The notes: generated by a model from the letters alone, not told the origin. Shown: positions 11,201-19,466, numbered from the stretch's first letter. The stretch: 64,000 bases of DNA from Bactericera cockerelli (GCA_024516035.1 CM044964.1:583667-647666), one strand, 5' to 3'. Numbers and translations: made by a program.

Positions 11201-14200
11201 CGGAGGCTGGCGTGGGTTAACTCAAGAAGACTATCTTACCCACTTGTCCCGCCAGTTGTATGGTGATCTGAGGTCCTGGTTAACACAAGAAGAGTATCTT
11301 ACCCACTTGACCCGCCAGTTGTATGGTGATCTGAGGTCCTGGTTAACACAAGAAGAGTATCTTACCCACTTGACCCGCCAGTTGTATGGTGATCTGAGGT
11401 CCTGGTTAACACAAGAAGAGTATCTTACCCACTTGACCCGCCAGTTGTATGGTGATCTGAGGTCCTGGTTAACACAAGAAGAGTATCTTACCCACTTGAC
11501 CCGCCAGTTGTATGGTGATCTGAGGTCCTGGTTAACACAAGAGGAATAGCTTACCCACTTGTCCCGCCAGTTGTATGGTGATCTGAGGTCCTGGTTAACA
11601 CAAGAAGAATGTCTTACCCACTTGACCCGCCAGTTGTATGGTGATCTGAGGTCCTGGTTGACACAAGAAGAATAGCTTACCCACTTGACCCGCCAGTTGT
11701 ATGGTGATCTGAGGTCCTGGCTAACACAAGAAGAATGTCTTACCCACTTGTCCCGCCAGTTGTATGGTGATCTGAGGTCCGAATATCTCCCAGCTCACCT
11801 GCAGGTGTCTGTGTAGCTGCTGGCAGTGGGGGAGGGCGCTTTGTAGTCCTGCACGGGGAGAAAGCGATGATAATTGTGATAATAATAGTTTTAATAAAAA
11901 TCTTTACACTCAAATCTATCACAAATACCTGGAATATATCAAGAGTCTGCCATCCATGATGTCGTTTTGATGAGTACTGCCCATATCCTAAGAAAAGTAT
12001 TGAACTGAATCAGAAGATGCATTTTTAATCCTGAGGTTTCCAAACTTGGAATAAAAACGAGAAGATGATGGATCATGTATCAGAATTTGAATAAAATATA
12101 TACCAGTAATAATAATAGTTAGCCAGCTAACTGACTGGTATCACCAAGTTTAAACTTTGCTCCGAAAATAAATTAGAAATTTTAAAATATCTTTTTTTTT
12201 AAGTGGGGTTTAACGTCGCTTTCAACTGCCATGGTCATATCACGACGGGGGTTTTACCCTCCATTCGCAGGAAACTCACAAACCTGCTACTCACATTGAC
12301 CTCACCCAGCCTGAGTGGGGCCGGGAAAAGCCAGCGTCACGAGAATTAGAATTTGAATGGTCACCCATCCAAGTCTTAACCTCGCTGGATGTCGCTTAAC
12401 TTCGGTGTTCTGAAGGGAACCGGTGTATTCAACATGCCATCGACGCTGGCTAAAATATCTTTCAACCATCACATCTCATGTAAAATTATATGCTCTTTAC
12501 AACCATCACGAACCTATTTGTCTTCTCTGCAGCTTATGAAGATGTTTCAGAAACCTCAAATTATTATGATCATATTTATGTTTGCTGTATTAGCCCCAAA
12601 GATAATGTATGTACCATTTAAATAAATGAGAAAATTTATGTAATAATATAATATCGCGTTTTTTCATACCGTCCGATTAGGACTAATGAGATATTTTGAA
12701 CATGTTAAGTACATTTTTTTAGCTCCGATTTCAATTTTTTTTCTTCATATTTCCTTTCATACAGCGCAAAATGTAACCACCTCAACTAGAATTAAGAATA
12801 TTATTTTATGTTTATGTACAATTATTGTACATACATTTTACTTTTTACTATAACCTTTTTAGAATGAAATTGCTTATTAGATTTAATCTAGATTCTAATG
12901 TATCAATAAATGCCCAAAGTGGGATTTCTATTGGAAAAAAAAATATATTTCCTTTCATAACTTGACAGAACCACCGGGTACTTACGAGGGTAGTAGACAG
13001 GGAAGGGGTACATTGGGAGTAGTATAACTTACCAGGGTAGTAGACAGAGAGGGGGGTACATTGGGGGCGTCCGGAATAATGACGCTACCGAAGTTGTCAC
13101 CACTGGCCACGTCATACACCGACAGCCAGTCTACGTCGAATATGGTAAGGTCACCCGGTAGCTCTAGCTGGATGGTTTCGTTGGTGTAGATGCGGAGATT
13201 GTCCAGACTAGGGAGGCAAACATTAAGGGCGGAGTTAATAGACAACATCAATAACACACTTAGACGACCGGGTGTACCACCGGTGGTACACGCGTGTCTG
13301 TACGGAATGGACCGGGTGTACCACCGGTGGTACACGCATGCACTACGCCTGTGAATAGCCTAAACATCGCCGGTCCCACGGGAGAACTTACTAAAAACAT
13401 GCCGGTCGTCTATGTGTTAAGTCGTTGGTAAGTGTCGGTTTTCCCTATCTTACACAGTACGCAATCCGTGACTTAGCGCCACAGAGGTATTACCAGAACG
13501 TCTATTAATTCCGCCCTAAGTATTTTATAAGAAATATGGAAAGTAAAAAACCGACCAAAAGCAATACTTTTGTATACATTTGTTCTTCTGTTCTGATATT
13601 CCAGGTATGTTCTGATATTCATGTACATCTAGTACAACTTTTCACTTTTATGTTTATACTGATATACCTACTATGATTGTATTTTTGATTAAATGATCAA
13701 CCTTACGATGTAAAAGTGAAAGTTCAATTAACATAGTTTTATTTAATCCTCTGATAACGCCTCTGATTGCGCTATCTCTTTAGAAAGAAATGATTACATT
13801 TTTGAGGAAAAGATCAATATTAGGATTTGTAAAAGTAAAGTGACAAAAGCCTCAATTTCATTGCGGAGAAAAGCGTCTTGGTTTTGTTTCTTTGATCAAT
13901 CTACGAGTTATACCTATATATATTTTTTCTTAATAATTTCATTTGACTGTACTGTAAATATTGTAGTTTGTCTTTACCAGCTTTACCTCATAAATAGTAA
14001 TATGGTAATAAAAAAAAAGATATAGGTACTTATTATAAAGTTAGGAGCTAAGCTTTATATGTTATCATATTTGTGTCAATCATCTTTCGTGATATCACAA
14101 CTACTCAAACTCGCTTTAAATCTACGCTGAAACCGGGACTTAACCAACGACCTCCAGGTTACAAGTCTGCCGCCTTATCGATCAAGCTACTGAGGTCGGT

Positions 14201-14308
14201 TGCTAAGCTTTATATGAGAAAAAAAAATAACTTACTATCCATACTCATCGGGAACTTTGAAGCCTTTGGTGGATGGTTGAGGTCCTACACCCACCCAGAA
14301 ATATGTGT
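5055..14308 (-). CDS. Skeletor: Skeletor-like protein gene, partial (six exons)
   Basis: Six minus-strand exons (14236-14308, 13033-13207, 11744-11848, 10442-10578, 7288-7423, 5055-5244) with GT-AG junctions encode part of a Skeletor-like protein. The first two give the end of a DM13 domain (FWVGVGPQPS, KVPDEYG, LPGDLTIFDVDWLSVYD, NVPPSL). The next three give a DOMON domain (QVSWEIFGPQITIQLAGQV, YMAFGLSG, MLGADVAVAYMDG, CKDELVGGIDN), and the last continues it (HIIWAIGRL, YYPRG). Drosophila Skeletor is known as a spindle-matrix protein; DM13 and DOMON domains are usually linked to redox or extracellular roles. The N-terminal exons and everything after 5055 are not visible. Junction phases fit except between 13033 and 11848, where one base is missing. 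Introns are packed with SINEs, MITEs and amplified splice junctions. Confidence 0.88.
5245..5668 (-). repeat. Tandem array of a splice acceptor junction
   Basis: There are about five units of roughly 78-94 bp. Each ends, on the minus strand, in a pyrimidine-rich tract, CAG and then ACGACCTGGG, which are the first bases of Skeletor exon f. Copies of that junction occur near 5244 (the true one), 5322, 5416, 5506 and 5597. Short A runs vary in length between units. Confidence 0.88.
5701..6360 (+). repeat. Dispersed element with TCTG/TG microsatellite
   Basis: The unit begins 'actttccttatcctataata' and ends near 'aaggaaagtcgtgtgatg', and contains (TCTG)n(TG)n at 5843-5895. The block 'atatctcaagaacggtaaga' and 'cttgaaatttggtatgcaaa' resembles 3' regions of non-LTR or Penelope-like repeats common in arthropods. 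No coding capacity is seen. Confidence 0.5.
6375..6775 (+). other. LINE-like 3' tail and unassigned intron DNA
   Basis: 'ttctacctaataaagcttac' at about 6420 resembles the AATAAA-bearing ends at 46110, 48400 and 51515, so it is probably a truncated LINE tail. The rest, with short 'gaaacgatgtcaaa' repeats, shows nothing recognisable. Confidence 0.4.
6776..7098 (-). mobile_element. tRNA-derived SINE (family A)
   Basis: On the minus strand there is a tRNA-like head ('cctgagttcgatccccggtc' at the B box) followed by a body with 'gaggttaatgtgggtagctg' and 'ggagggtaaaacccccgtcc', then a tail ending near 'gaacaatgtcgaccctgcc'. Related copies occur at 11086, 16960, 18384, 36960(+) and 63010(+). Confidence 0.75.
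7288..7423 (-). CDS. Skeletor: Skeletor exon e (DOMON end)
   Basis: The exon follows 'tttcccccag' and ends at GTAAGT; it is 136 nt. It encodes CVKVLGQYKGVCKDELVGG then IDNNQIHTAVRENGLNVITY and RRTLIP. The pattern of cysteines and 'GGIDN' matches Skeletor after its DOMON core. A large inverted repeat begins only about 38 bp upstream of its acceptor. Confidence 0.88.
7461..7931. mobile_element. Foldback inverted repeat
   Basis: Arms 7461-7649 and 7740-7931 are near-perfect reverse complements around a ~90-bp centre. Both arms encode the same short peptide (MAANKISLHSLAKPFWIGV…) on opposite strands, which simply reflects the palindrome. Motifs 'ggccaag/cttggcc' recur at its edges and again near 8880. 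Confidence 0.85.
7995..8890 (+). repeat. ~160-bp repeats ×4 with TCAG tail
   Basis: The motif 'ctccctaaaacgacaccgtt' occurs at about 8020, 8183, 8345 and 8498, each followed by 'atgcaaaatttcagctttct'. The block ends in (TCAG)n at 8645-8680 and a unique segment to 'acttggcctggcgcactgcc'. It may be one compound element with the adjoining foldback. Confidence 0.75.
8891..9146. other. AT-rich intron DNA
   Basis: This is A/T-rich sequence without coding potential or recognisable repeats. Confidence 0.5.
9147..9318 (+). repeat. Dispersed repeat (copy at 37347)
   Basis: It starts 'agtctggctgggggactac' and ends 'acgccaccctatgatgatga'. A copy with few changes is at 37347-37513 and a partial relative near 49123. 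The class is not recognised. Confidence 0.75.
9438..9573 (+). mobile_element. MITE with GGCGGAATTAATAGACGT ends
   Basis: The left end 'ggaattaatagacgttt' and right end 'gtctattaattccgccctt' form terminal inverted repeats. The interior 'ctctgtggcgctaagtcaag' is shared with 9588 and, inverted, with 13222-13517. Too short to encode a transposase. Confidence 0.7.
9588..9692 (+). mobile_element. Truncated copy of the same MITE
   Basis: The left half matches the copy at 9438; the right end is replaced by a LINE tail (9693 onward). Confidence 0.65.
9693..9890 (-). mobile_element. 5'-truncated LINE 3' end
   Basis: On the minus strand it reads like the last codons of a LINE ORF (VAENA, GINFAPGY, with one stop) followed by an AT-rich 3' UTR. 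The coding piece resembles tails at 52926 and 14856 (ENAVGIITAL). Confidence 0.5.
10017..10335 (-). mobile_element. tRNA-derived SINE (family C) with A tail
   Basis: On the minus strand the head at 10335-10262 has 'agctcagtggttaagcac' and 'cccgggttcgatcccccgt', similar to tRNA-Gly(GCC). The body has 'cttccggtgcgctcgtgttg' and 'gggaagtattgtgtcacttc'. It ends in an A run (10018-10037 as T on the plus strand), so it is a complete copy. Partial copies lie at 10950 and 50945. Confidence 0.8.
10336..10400 (-). mobile_element. LINE ORF2 C-terminal tail
   Basis: On the minus strand this reads KGWVEEIATGNNPAL then a TAG stop, the same ending seen at 45966(+), 46227(+), 54912(-) and 62239(+). It is a severely 5'-truncated LINE. 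Confidence 0.6.
10442..10578 (-). CDS. Skeletor: Skeletor exon d (DOMON)
   Basis: The exon follows acceptor 'tttttccag' and ends at GTGAGT; it is 137 nt. It encodes DEQSYMAFGLSGTREKAEM then LGADVAVAYMDGFRGFALDY and NITARSP, the core of the DOMON domain. It starts in phase 1, matching exon c, and ends at a codon boundary, matching exon e. Confidence 0.9.
10579..10949. other. Intron DNA, nothing recognised
   Basis: This is unique-looking intron sequence upstream of Skeletor exon d. Its first ~20 bases hold the pyrimidine tract and acceptor. No other feature is supported. Confidence 0.5.
10950..11085 (-). mobile_element. SINE family C fragment
   Basis: It matches the body of the SINE at 10017-10335 ('gtagacgcttgtggtctgtg', 'gatgggcgagaagtaacca') but lacks the tRNA head. 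Confidence 0.7.
11086..11215 (-). mobile_element. SINE family A, head fragment
   Basis: On the minus strand 'cctccgtggcgtaacggttg' starts a tRNA-like head with the B box 'gagttcgattgccggttgg'. It is truncated before the body. Confidence 0.7.
11216..11743 (-). repeat. 63-bp minisatellite made of an exon end plus splice donor
   Basis: Eight head-to-tail 63-bp units follow Skeletor exon c. Each contains, on the minus strand, about 40 bp of the exon end (encoding PQITIQLAGQV), the GTAAG donor and about 20 bp of intron. Copies of 'cgccagttgtatggtgatc' recur every 63 bases from 11250 to 11754. Read through, each unit has an in-frame TAA stop. The opposite strand is accidentally open and gives a spurious repeat protein. 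Confidence 0.92.
11744..11848 (-). CDS. Skeletor: Skeletor exon c (start of DOMON)
   Basis: The exon follows acceptor 'ccccgtgcag' and ends at donor GTAAGA; it is 105 nt. In frame it reads ALPHCQQLHRHLQVSWEIFG then PQITIQLAGQV, the conserved DOMON start of Skeletor. It ends with one base of an Asp codon completed by exon d. An internal GTGAGC at 11798 looks like a donor but actually encodes the conserved Val-Ser of QVSW. The last part of the exon with its donor is repeated eight more times downstream (11216-11743). Confidence 0.87.
11849..12199. other. Intron DNA, nothing recognised
   Basis: The first bases hold the acceptor tract of exon c. The rest is AT-rich with no repeat family identified. 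Confidence 0.5.
12200..12455 (-). mobile_element. 5S rRNA-derived SINE (family B)
   Basis: The minus-strand head (12452-12355) is recognisably 5S rRNA: 'tgaatacaccggttccc', 'caccgaagttaagcgacatc' and 'agacttggatgggtgacc'. It is followed by a body with 'aggctgggtgaggtcaatgt' and 'ggagggtaaaacccccgtcg'. Copies lie at 37700, 38490 and 63390. The family fits the SINE3 type. Confidence 0.85.
12456..12982. other. AT-rich intron DNA
   Basis: The segment 'aatatcgcgttttttcatac' near 12649 resembles the tail of SINE family E. Nothing else is recognised and there is no credible coding. Confidence 0.45.
12983..13052 (-). repeat. Duplicated exon end and donor in Skeletor
   Basis: Two versions of 'ccctgtctactaccct' plus GTAAGT occur about 44 bp apart (donors at 13032 and 12988). 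The second is in the intron. This is a 2-copy junction duplication. Confidence 0.8.
13033..13207 (-). CDS. Skeletor: Skeletor exon b (end of DM13)
   Basis: The exon follows 'cctccctag' and ends at a GTAAGT donor; it is 175 nt. It encodes LRIYTNETIQLELPGDLTIF and FDVDWLSVYD, then FGSVIIPDAPNVPPSL, a clear DM13 C-terminal part. The donor lies in a duplicated segment: a second similar exon end plus GTAAGT occurs at about 12988. With the first donor the exon ends in phase 0, but the next exon needs phase 1, so the splice choice here is unresolved. A MITE starts about 15 bp upstream of the acceptor. Confidence 0.85.
13222..13517 (-). mobile_element. MITE next to the exon b acceptor, with palindromes
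   Basis: The ends 'aagggcggagttaatagaca' and 'cgtctattaattccgccct' are inverted repeats of the MITE family at 9438. The interior holds two copies of a ~43-bp unit, each with the perfect palindrome GTGTACCACCGGTGGTACAC. Its end lies about 15 bp from the exon b acceptor and supplies the upstream pyrimidine-rich bases. Confidence 0.8.
13518..14059. other. AT-rich intron DNA
   Basis: No repeat family or coding segment is recognised here. Confidence 0.5.
14060..14215 (-). mobile_element. tRNA-derived SINE (family H)
   Basis: On the minus strand, 'cagtagcttgatcgataag' and 'cagacttgtaacctggaggt' form a tRNA-like head (loop with TGT, like tRNA-Thr), then 'tgatatcacgaaagatgatt'. A matching copy is at 36370-36525(+). 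Confidence 0.7.
14236..14308 (-). CDS. Skeletor: Skeletor exon a (DM13 domain)
   Basis: The exon follows a 'tttttccag' acceptor and ends in a GTAAGT donor; it is 73 nt. It encodes TYFWVGVGPQPSTKGFKVP then DEYG, the conserved middle of the second DM13 domain of Skeletor. It starts in phase 1 (first codon completed by the unseen upstream exon) and ends with two bases of a Tyr codon, which the next exon completes correctly. Confidence 0.88.
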
Positions 14309-14803
14309 CTGGAAAAATAATAAGGGATAAAATAAAATCAATAGACAGTTTTCCGAGGGTGGCACCATTAGAAAACTAAGGTTAAACAGCCATTAGCCTC
14401 ATAAACAAAAAGTCAGTTCTCTCAATGGTTGATTGCACATGAAAAGAGAATGCCGTTGGCATTTTTTATTTATTTATAAAGCCCCATTGTCACCCAAATT
14501 AATGGGCTAGGGCCTCCTTTAAAAGGGTATATTATATTTACATTGTTAATGATCTGTTGCATGAGTATACATAAAAAAAACAAAAACAAAACAAAATACT
14601 TACTAAATACACAATAAAGACTATGACCTTGACTAGGACTTACTTACTATGACATGAAAAGAAAAGAAAAATCATAGAGTGAAACCAACCATAATTTGTG
14701 TTCAAGAATTTTTTTTTTTTTTTTTCCTGGGAAAAAATCTTATATTATGTTTCTAATTTCTACATCTAAATCTATATCCCTCTTTTCCCCCCTTTCACTT
14801 CCA

Positions 14804-14854
<51 letters not shown>

Positions 14855-14936
14855 TCATAGTAATGCCGTTGGCATTATAGCACCGCAATTAATCAAGTTT
14901 GGTTTTATTCATTTCAATATCAAATCTATGTGTGTA
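14309..14936. other. Intron DNA with T run and LINE tail
   Basis: It contains a poly(T) run at about 14808-14853 and LINE-tail-like segments 'aatgccgttggcatt' at 14451 and 14863. The upstream Skeletor exons expected here were not found. Confidence 0.45.
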
Positions 14937-16591
14937 TACAGGGTGTCCCACCAAACTTGGACACCTCAAATTACTCGGCCCCTGAAAGAGTTTTTGAAAA
15001 ATAAAAAATCCTAGGGTACATGGTCTAATTATGCGGTTTCAGTCATGAAATTTTTTTTATACAGGGTGGTTCAAAAGTCAGAAATTGAGGTGTCAACTTT
15101 CGATTTTTAAATGGATCGACCTGAATTTTATTTGATAAATTTACTTTTAAATGGTTCTTGAGTACTTTTTTAAACAAAAATTTTACATACAGGGTGGTTT
15201 TTTTTCGACCAATTTTTTTTCTAAATCTCGAATAACTCAAGTTTGTTTAATTTTTTCGATAACAAGAATAGAAAGTGTTTGTGTGATGAAAACACACACT
15301 TTCAATTGGCATCAAAATTTTTTATACAGGGTGGTTCACAAGTGAAATAATGACTTGATTTTTTTTAAAACTAAGTTTTTTTAATTTTTTATTTGGGATT
15401 AATAATTCTAACCTAATTTTACACATTTTTTGTTAGTCAAATTGAAAAACAAAACTAAAGTGTTGTACAGGGTGAGACATAATTTTTTTGTGACACCCTG
15501 TATATGGGCAGTAAAAGAGACGTAAAATTAAATATAAATACTAAATGTGCAAGAAAAACTTTGATTTTTAATGATATCAAAAAGTTATGGTGTTTTAACT
15601 AATATTGTCACATGGACCACCCTGTAGATATTTTCTTAAAACATCATATGGGTAGTTGAAAATGTCTAAAACTCAACGAGGAGTCCAAATCTGAAAGAAA
15701 AAAATGGATTTAAAAAGCCATTTTCAATTTTGTGTCTACACCTACCTACTTTTTATTTCTAGTTTTAAAATCATTCAGTTTGTACACCAAATTGAAAATG
15801 GCTTCAAAATTCGTGTTTTTTACTTGTTTTTCCCCACGATTCGAAGTCTTCGTTGAATATTATACAACCTCGAGTACCCACATGATAGTTTAAGAGAATA
15901 TCTACAGGGTGGTCCAGGCAACAATATTAGTTAAAACACCATAACTTTTTGATATCATTAAAAATCAAAGTTTTTCTTGCACATTTAGTATTTATAATAA
16001 ATTTTACGTCTCTTTGACTGCCCATATACAGGGTGTCACAAAAAAATTATGTCTCACCCTGTACAACACTTTAGTTTTGTTTTTCGATATGCCTAACTAA
16101 AAATGTGTAAAGTTAGGTTAGAATTATTAATCCCAAATAAAAAATTAAAAAAACTTAGTTTTAAAAAAAATCAAGTCATTATTTCACTTGTGAACCACCC
16201 TGTATAAAAATTTTTGATGCCAATTGAAAGTGTGTGTTTTCATCACACAAACACTTTCTATTCTTGTTATCGAAAAAATTAAACAAACTTGAGTTATTCG
16301 AGATTTAGAAAAAAAATTGGTCGAAAAAAAACCACCCTGTATGTTAAATTTTTGTTTAAAAAAGTACTCAAGAACCATTTAGAAGTAAAATTATCAAATA
16401 AAATTCAGGTCGATCCATTTAAAAATCAAAAGTTGCCACTTCAATTTCTGACTTTTGAACCACCCTGTATAAAAAAATTTCATGACTGAAACCGCATAAT
16501 TAGACCATGTACCCTAGGATTTTTTATTTTTCAAAAACTCTTTCAGGGGCCGAGTAATTTGAGGTGTCCAAGTTTGGTGGGACACCCTGTA
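14937..16591. mobile_element. 1.65-kb palindromic element with TACAGGGTGTCCC ends
   Basis: The two halves (about 14937-15740 and 15790-16591) are near-perfect reverse complements. The ends are TACAGGGTGTCCC / GGGACACCCTGTA and are flanked on both sides by TA. The motif TACAGGGTGGT recurs inside each arm (near 15059, 15188, 15324 and mirrored), suggesting nested build-up. No transposase; the mirrored short ORFs are palindrome artefacts. Confidence 0.88.
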
Positions 16592-16689
16592 TATGTTCGG
16601 AAACATCTAGACTTATTCAAAAGCTATCTCGCCGATAGAGCGCAACAGGTAAAACTTAGGGGATTAAAAATATGTCACAATTTTAGTGG

Positions 16690-16935
16690 GTAGCGCAGAA
16701 TCATAGGACTTTACCAGTTTAATTTACAATATCTTGTATTATTTTTTTGCCTATAATTCTGCCACTGGTCGCTGCTTCACATTAAAGCAGCTACTCATTT
16801 TTCCTCACGAGGTATAAGTGGACCCCGATCATCCAAGTACAGAGCAGAAAAATTGCTACCCCGCTGGAAATCGAACCCAGATCACCATGCGTACAATGCC
16901 TAGCGCGCCTACTCACTCTGCCACGGTGACTACTG
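16690..16935 (-). mobile_element. tRNA-derived SINE (family D)
   Basis: The minus-strand head 'agtcaccgtggcagagtga' with B box 'tctgggttcgatttccagc' is followed by 'tcggggtccacttatacctc' and ends near 'agtcctatgattctgcgct'. Copies lie at 54226(-) and 55316(+). Confidence 0.75.
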
Positions 16936-16959
16936 GAATTATATAATAATAATAATTCC

Positions 16960-17290
16960 GTGTCCGTGAGATAGGTATTGATACCTAAGTCACGGTGGTG
17001 AGAGGATTATATGGACGCCCAGATTCAATGTCTAGGCTCTTTTCATGTCCATTGATTCTATTTGGTTTTAAAGTCCTGACTTGAGGTAGACAGGACGGGG
17101 GTTTTACCCTCCATTCGCTGGGAATCGTACCAGCTACCCACATTAACCTCACCCAGCCTGGGTAGGGCCTCACGTGTTTGGATAGAACAGAATTTTCGTC
17201 GAAAAAGTCTGCCCCAACCGGCGGGAGTTGAACTCGGGAACTCTGGAATACGGGCAGTAGTCACAACCATTACGCCACGGAGGCTGGGGT
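16960..17290 (-). mobile_element. tRNA-derived SINE (family A)
   Basis: The minus-strand head 'agcctccgtggcgtaatgg' and B box 'gagttcaactcccgccggtt' are followed by the shared body ('ggagggtaaaacccccgtcc'). Confidence 0.75.
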
Positions 17291-17448
17291 TTATACAGGT
17301 TTTATTTATTTTATTACATTTATATATTTATTTGTTACAATGTCTCCTTATTTTCTAGACATTTTACAATTTATTGATAGAAGATGGTAGAAAGGTACAA
17401 TATTGAAAGTATGAAGAAAGAAGTATATAAGAAATACATATTAGGATA
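17291..17448. other. AT-rich DNA between repeats
   Basis: No feature is recognised here. Confidence 0.5.
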
Positions 17449-18338
17449 TACAGGGTCTTCATAAAGTCTCACCCAGGCCTAGGTTTCTCGAAAACGACTC
17501 AGAATATCAAAAAACGCAAAAACCCGTATTCCTTTATATTTAGGGGGATTGATTTTCAGCCAAAAAAAATTTGCCTACACGGCCCCAGTCAGGCTGGGCA
17601 TGGACCAACTTTAAAATCTTAAATAGAATGGTATGTCTTGTGGCATATGGTTTTAAAGGTCTTATTAAGAGAAGTTCATTACAACAAATTTAAGTGAGCT
17701 ACAACTTACCGTTCTTGAGATACAGGGTCGGACGTCCTGCGTAATATCCATATATTTTGACCTATAACTCGTTAACCGTAAATTATGGAGAAAATTTTTC
17801 TTGCTAATAATAACTCCTTATGGCAAGAACTTTCGAACAAGTTAAAACTTGATTTGTTTTTTCGTTAAATTTTTTTCGACTGTTCGTCCGGCTGGCTGAC
17901 GAAACCGACCAGAAACTAACATCAACAGAGTATGTCGAGTTATAACTTGTTAGAAAGGTCTTGTCATAAGGAGTTATTATTACCATGAAAAATTTTCTCC
18001 ATAATTTACGGTTAACGAGTTATAGGTCAAAATATATGGATATTACGCAGGACGTCCGACCCTGTATCTCAAGAACGGTAAGTCGTAGCACACTGAAATT
18101 TATTGTAATGAACTTCTCTCAATAAGACCTTTAAAACAATATGCCACAAGACATACCATTCTATTTAAGATTTTAAAGTTGGTCCATGCCCAGCCTGACT
18201 GGGGCCGTGTAGGCAAAATTTTTTTGGCTGAAAATCAATCCCCCTAAATATAAAGGAATACGGGTTTTTGCGTTTTTTGATATTCTGAGTCGTTTTCGAG
18301 AAACCTAGTCCTGGGTGAGACTTTATGAAGACCCTGTA
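17449..18338. mobile_element. 0.89-kb palindromic element with TACAGGGTCTTC ends
   Basis: The ends TACAGGGTCTTCATAAAG and its complement at 18338 are flanked by TA on both sides. The arms (to about 17830 and from about 17960) mirror each other closely. It is a second member of the TACAGGG foldback group, with different internal sequence. Confidence 0.85.
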
Positions 18339-18383
18339 TATATATCTCCCTTGCCTTGATTCCATATTAGCTTATGTTACTTT

Positions 18384-18716
18384 TGGGGTCGGCATTGTTC
18401 AACCTCATGGTTGAGGTTGGTAGGGTGGAGCATGTTTTTTATGGCTGGATGCCCTTCCTAACGCCAACGATTCTACTTGATTTAACGTCCTGGATTAGGA
18501 CGGGGGTTTTACCCTCCATTCGCTAGGAATCGTACCAGCTACCCCCATTAACCTCACCCAGCCTGGGTAGGGCCGGAAATGCCAGCCTCACGTGTTTGGA
18601 TAGAACAGAATTTTCGTCGAAAAGTCTGCCCCAACCGGCGGGAGTTGAACTCTGGTGGAACTCTGGACTACGGGCAGTAGTCACAACCATTACGCCACGG
18701 AGGCTGCGGTTTATAC
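18384..18716 (-). mobile_element. tRNA-derived SINE (family A)
   Basis: This is an almost full-length copy. It has the minus-strand head 'cctccgtggcgtaatggttg', the shared body, and the tail 'gaggttgaacaatgccgacc'. Confidence 0.75.
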
Positions 18717-18901
18717 AGGTATCTACTTCGGGCCCTTGACGTTATCCCAAGGTGAGCCCAAGAGTCAGTGTATCTGAAGTAATGTTCAAGTAACGGTTCC
18801 GGATGCACTGTCTTTAAATGAGAGTGATAGGTCTTTTAGTGGGTGGAAATCCCACTCCCCATGTTTTCCGGGTGTCTTTTAAAGATTTTTCCCCTAACTC
18901 T

Positions 18902-18950
<49 letters not shown>

Positions 18951-19347
18951 TAGGGGAGACCGCTGATGTTCGGGACACTGACATGTTAGGGACATGCTTG
19001 TTTTCTCTGGTTTGATGTGCGCAGTAGGCCTGTGCTTCGAATTACACCATCACAATACAACACCGCTTTATTTCCGGTTGAGATTCGAAGGATAGGGGTT
19101 CGCCTTTTTCAGGTAAAACTTTTTATATGTTTTCGATGGTGCAAAGTTTTTTTTTGCATCCAATTTTTTTTATTTTTGTATTTTCTACTTTTATTCGCAT
19201 GTGTTAAAAAACTTATAAAATGAGTTTAATATATTCTTGTGGTGCTTTAGCATATAGTGATTCATTTTAAAAGATATTTATTCAATACAAAAATTGTTTT
19301 ATGACGTGATGGGTAGTGAATCTATGTTAGGGACACTATGTTAGGGA
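18717..19347. other. Poly(A) run and tandem 'tatgttagggaca' near the gap
   Basis: An A run occupies 18906-18948. The motif 'atgttagggacac' occurs at 18983, 19325 and 19337, the last two immediately before the N gap, suggesting that a short tandem repeat lies in the gap. Confidence 0.5.
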
Positions 19348-19447
19348 NNNNNNNNNNNNNNNNNNNNNNNNNNNNNNNNNNNNNNNNNNNNNNNNNNNNN
19401 NNNNNNNNNNNNNNNNNNNNNNNNNNNNNNNNNNNNNNNNNNNNNNN
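19348..19447. other. Assembly gap (100 N)
   Basis: A run of exactly 100 unknown bases is probably a gap of undefined length. Confidence 0.97.
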
Positions 19448-19466
19448 AATATCTTAAAGTATCATC

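Noticed and set aside
11244..11549. Plus-strand repeat protein ORF of 101 codons with a 21-residue unit
   Set aside because: It is the antisense of the amplified Skeletor exon-donor minisatellite. A 63-bp unit is divisible by three, so an open frame arises by chance.
11797..11848. A shorter Skeletor exon c ending at the GTGAGC at 11798
   Set aside because: In the correct frame the GTG AGC codons encode the conserved Val-Ser of QVSWEIFG, and the following codons match Skeletor.
16289..16489. Conserved small protein, because the same peptide occurs at 15043-15240 (minus)
   Set aside because: The two ORFs are the mirrored arms of one palindrome, so similarity is not evidence of coding.
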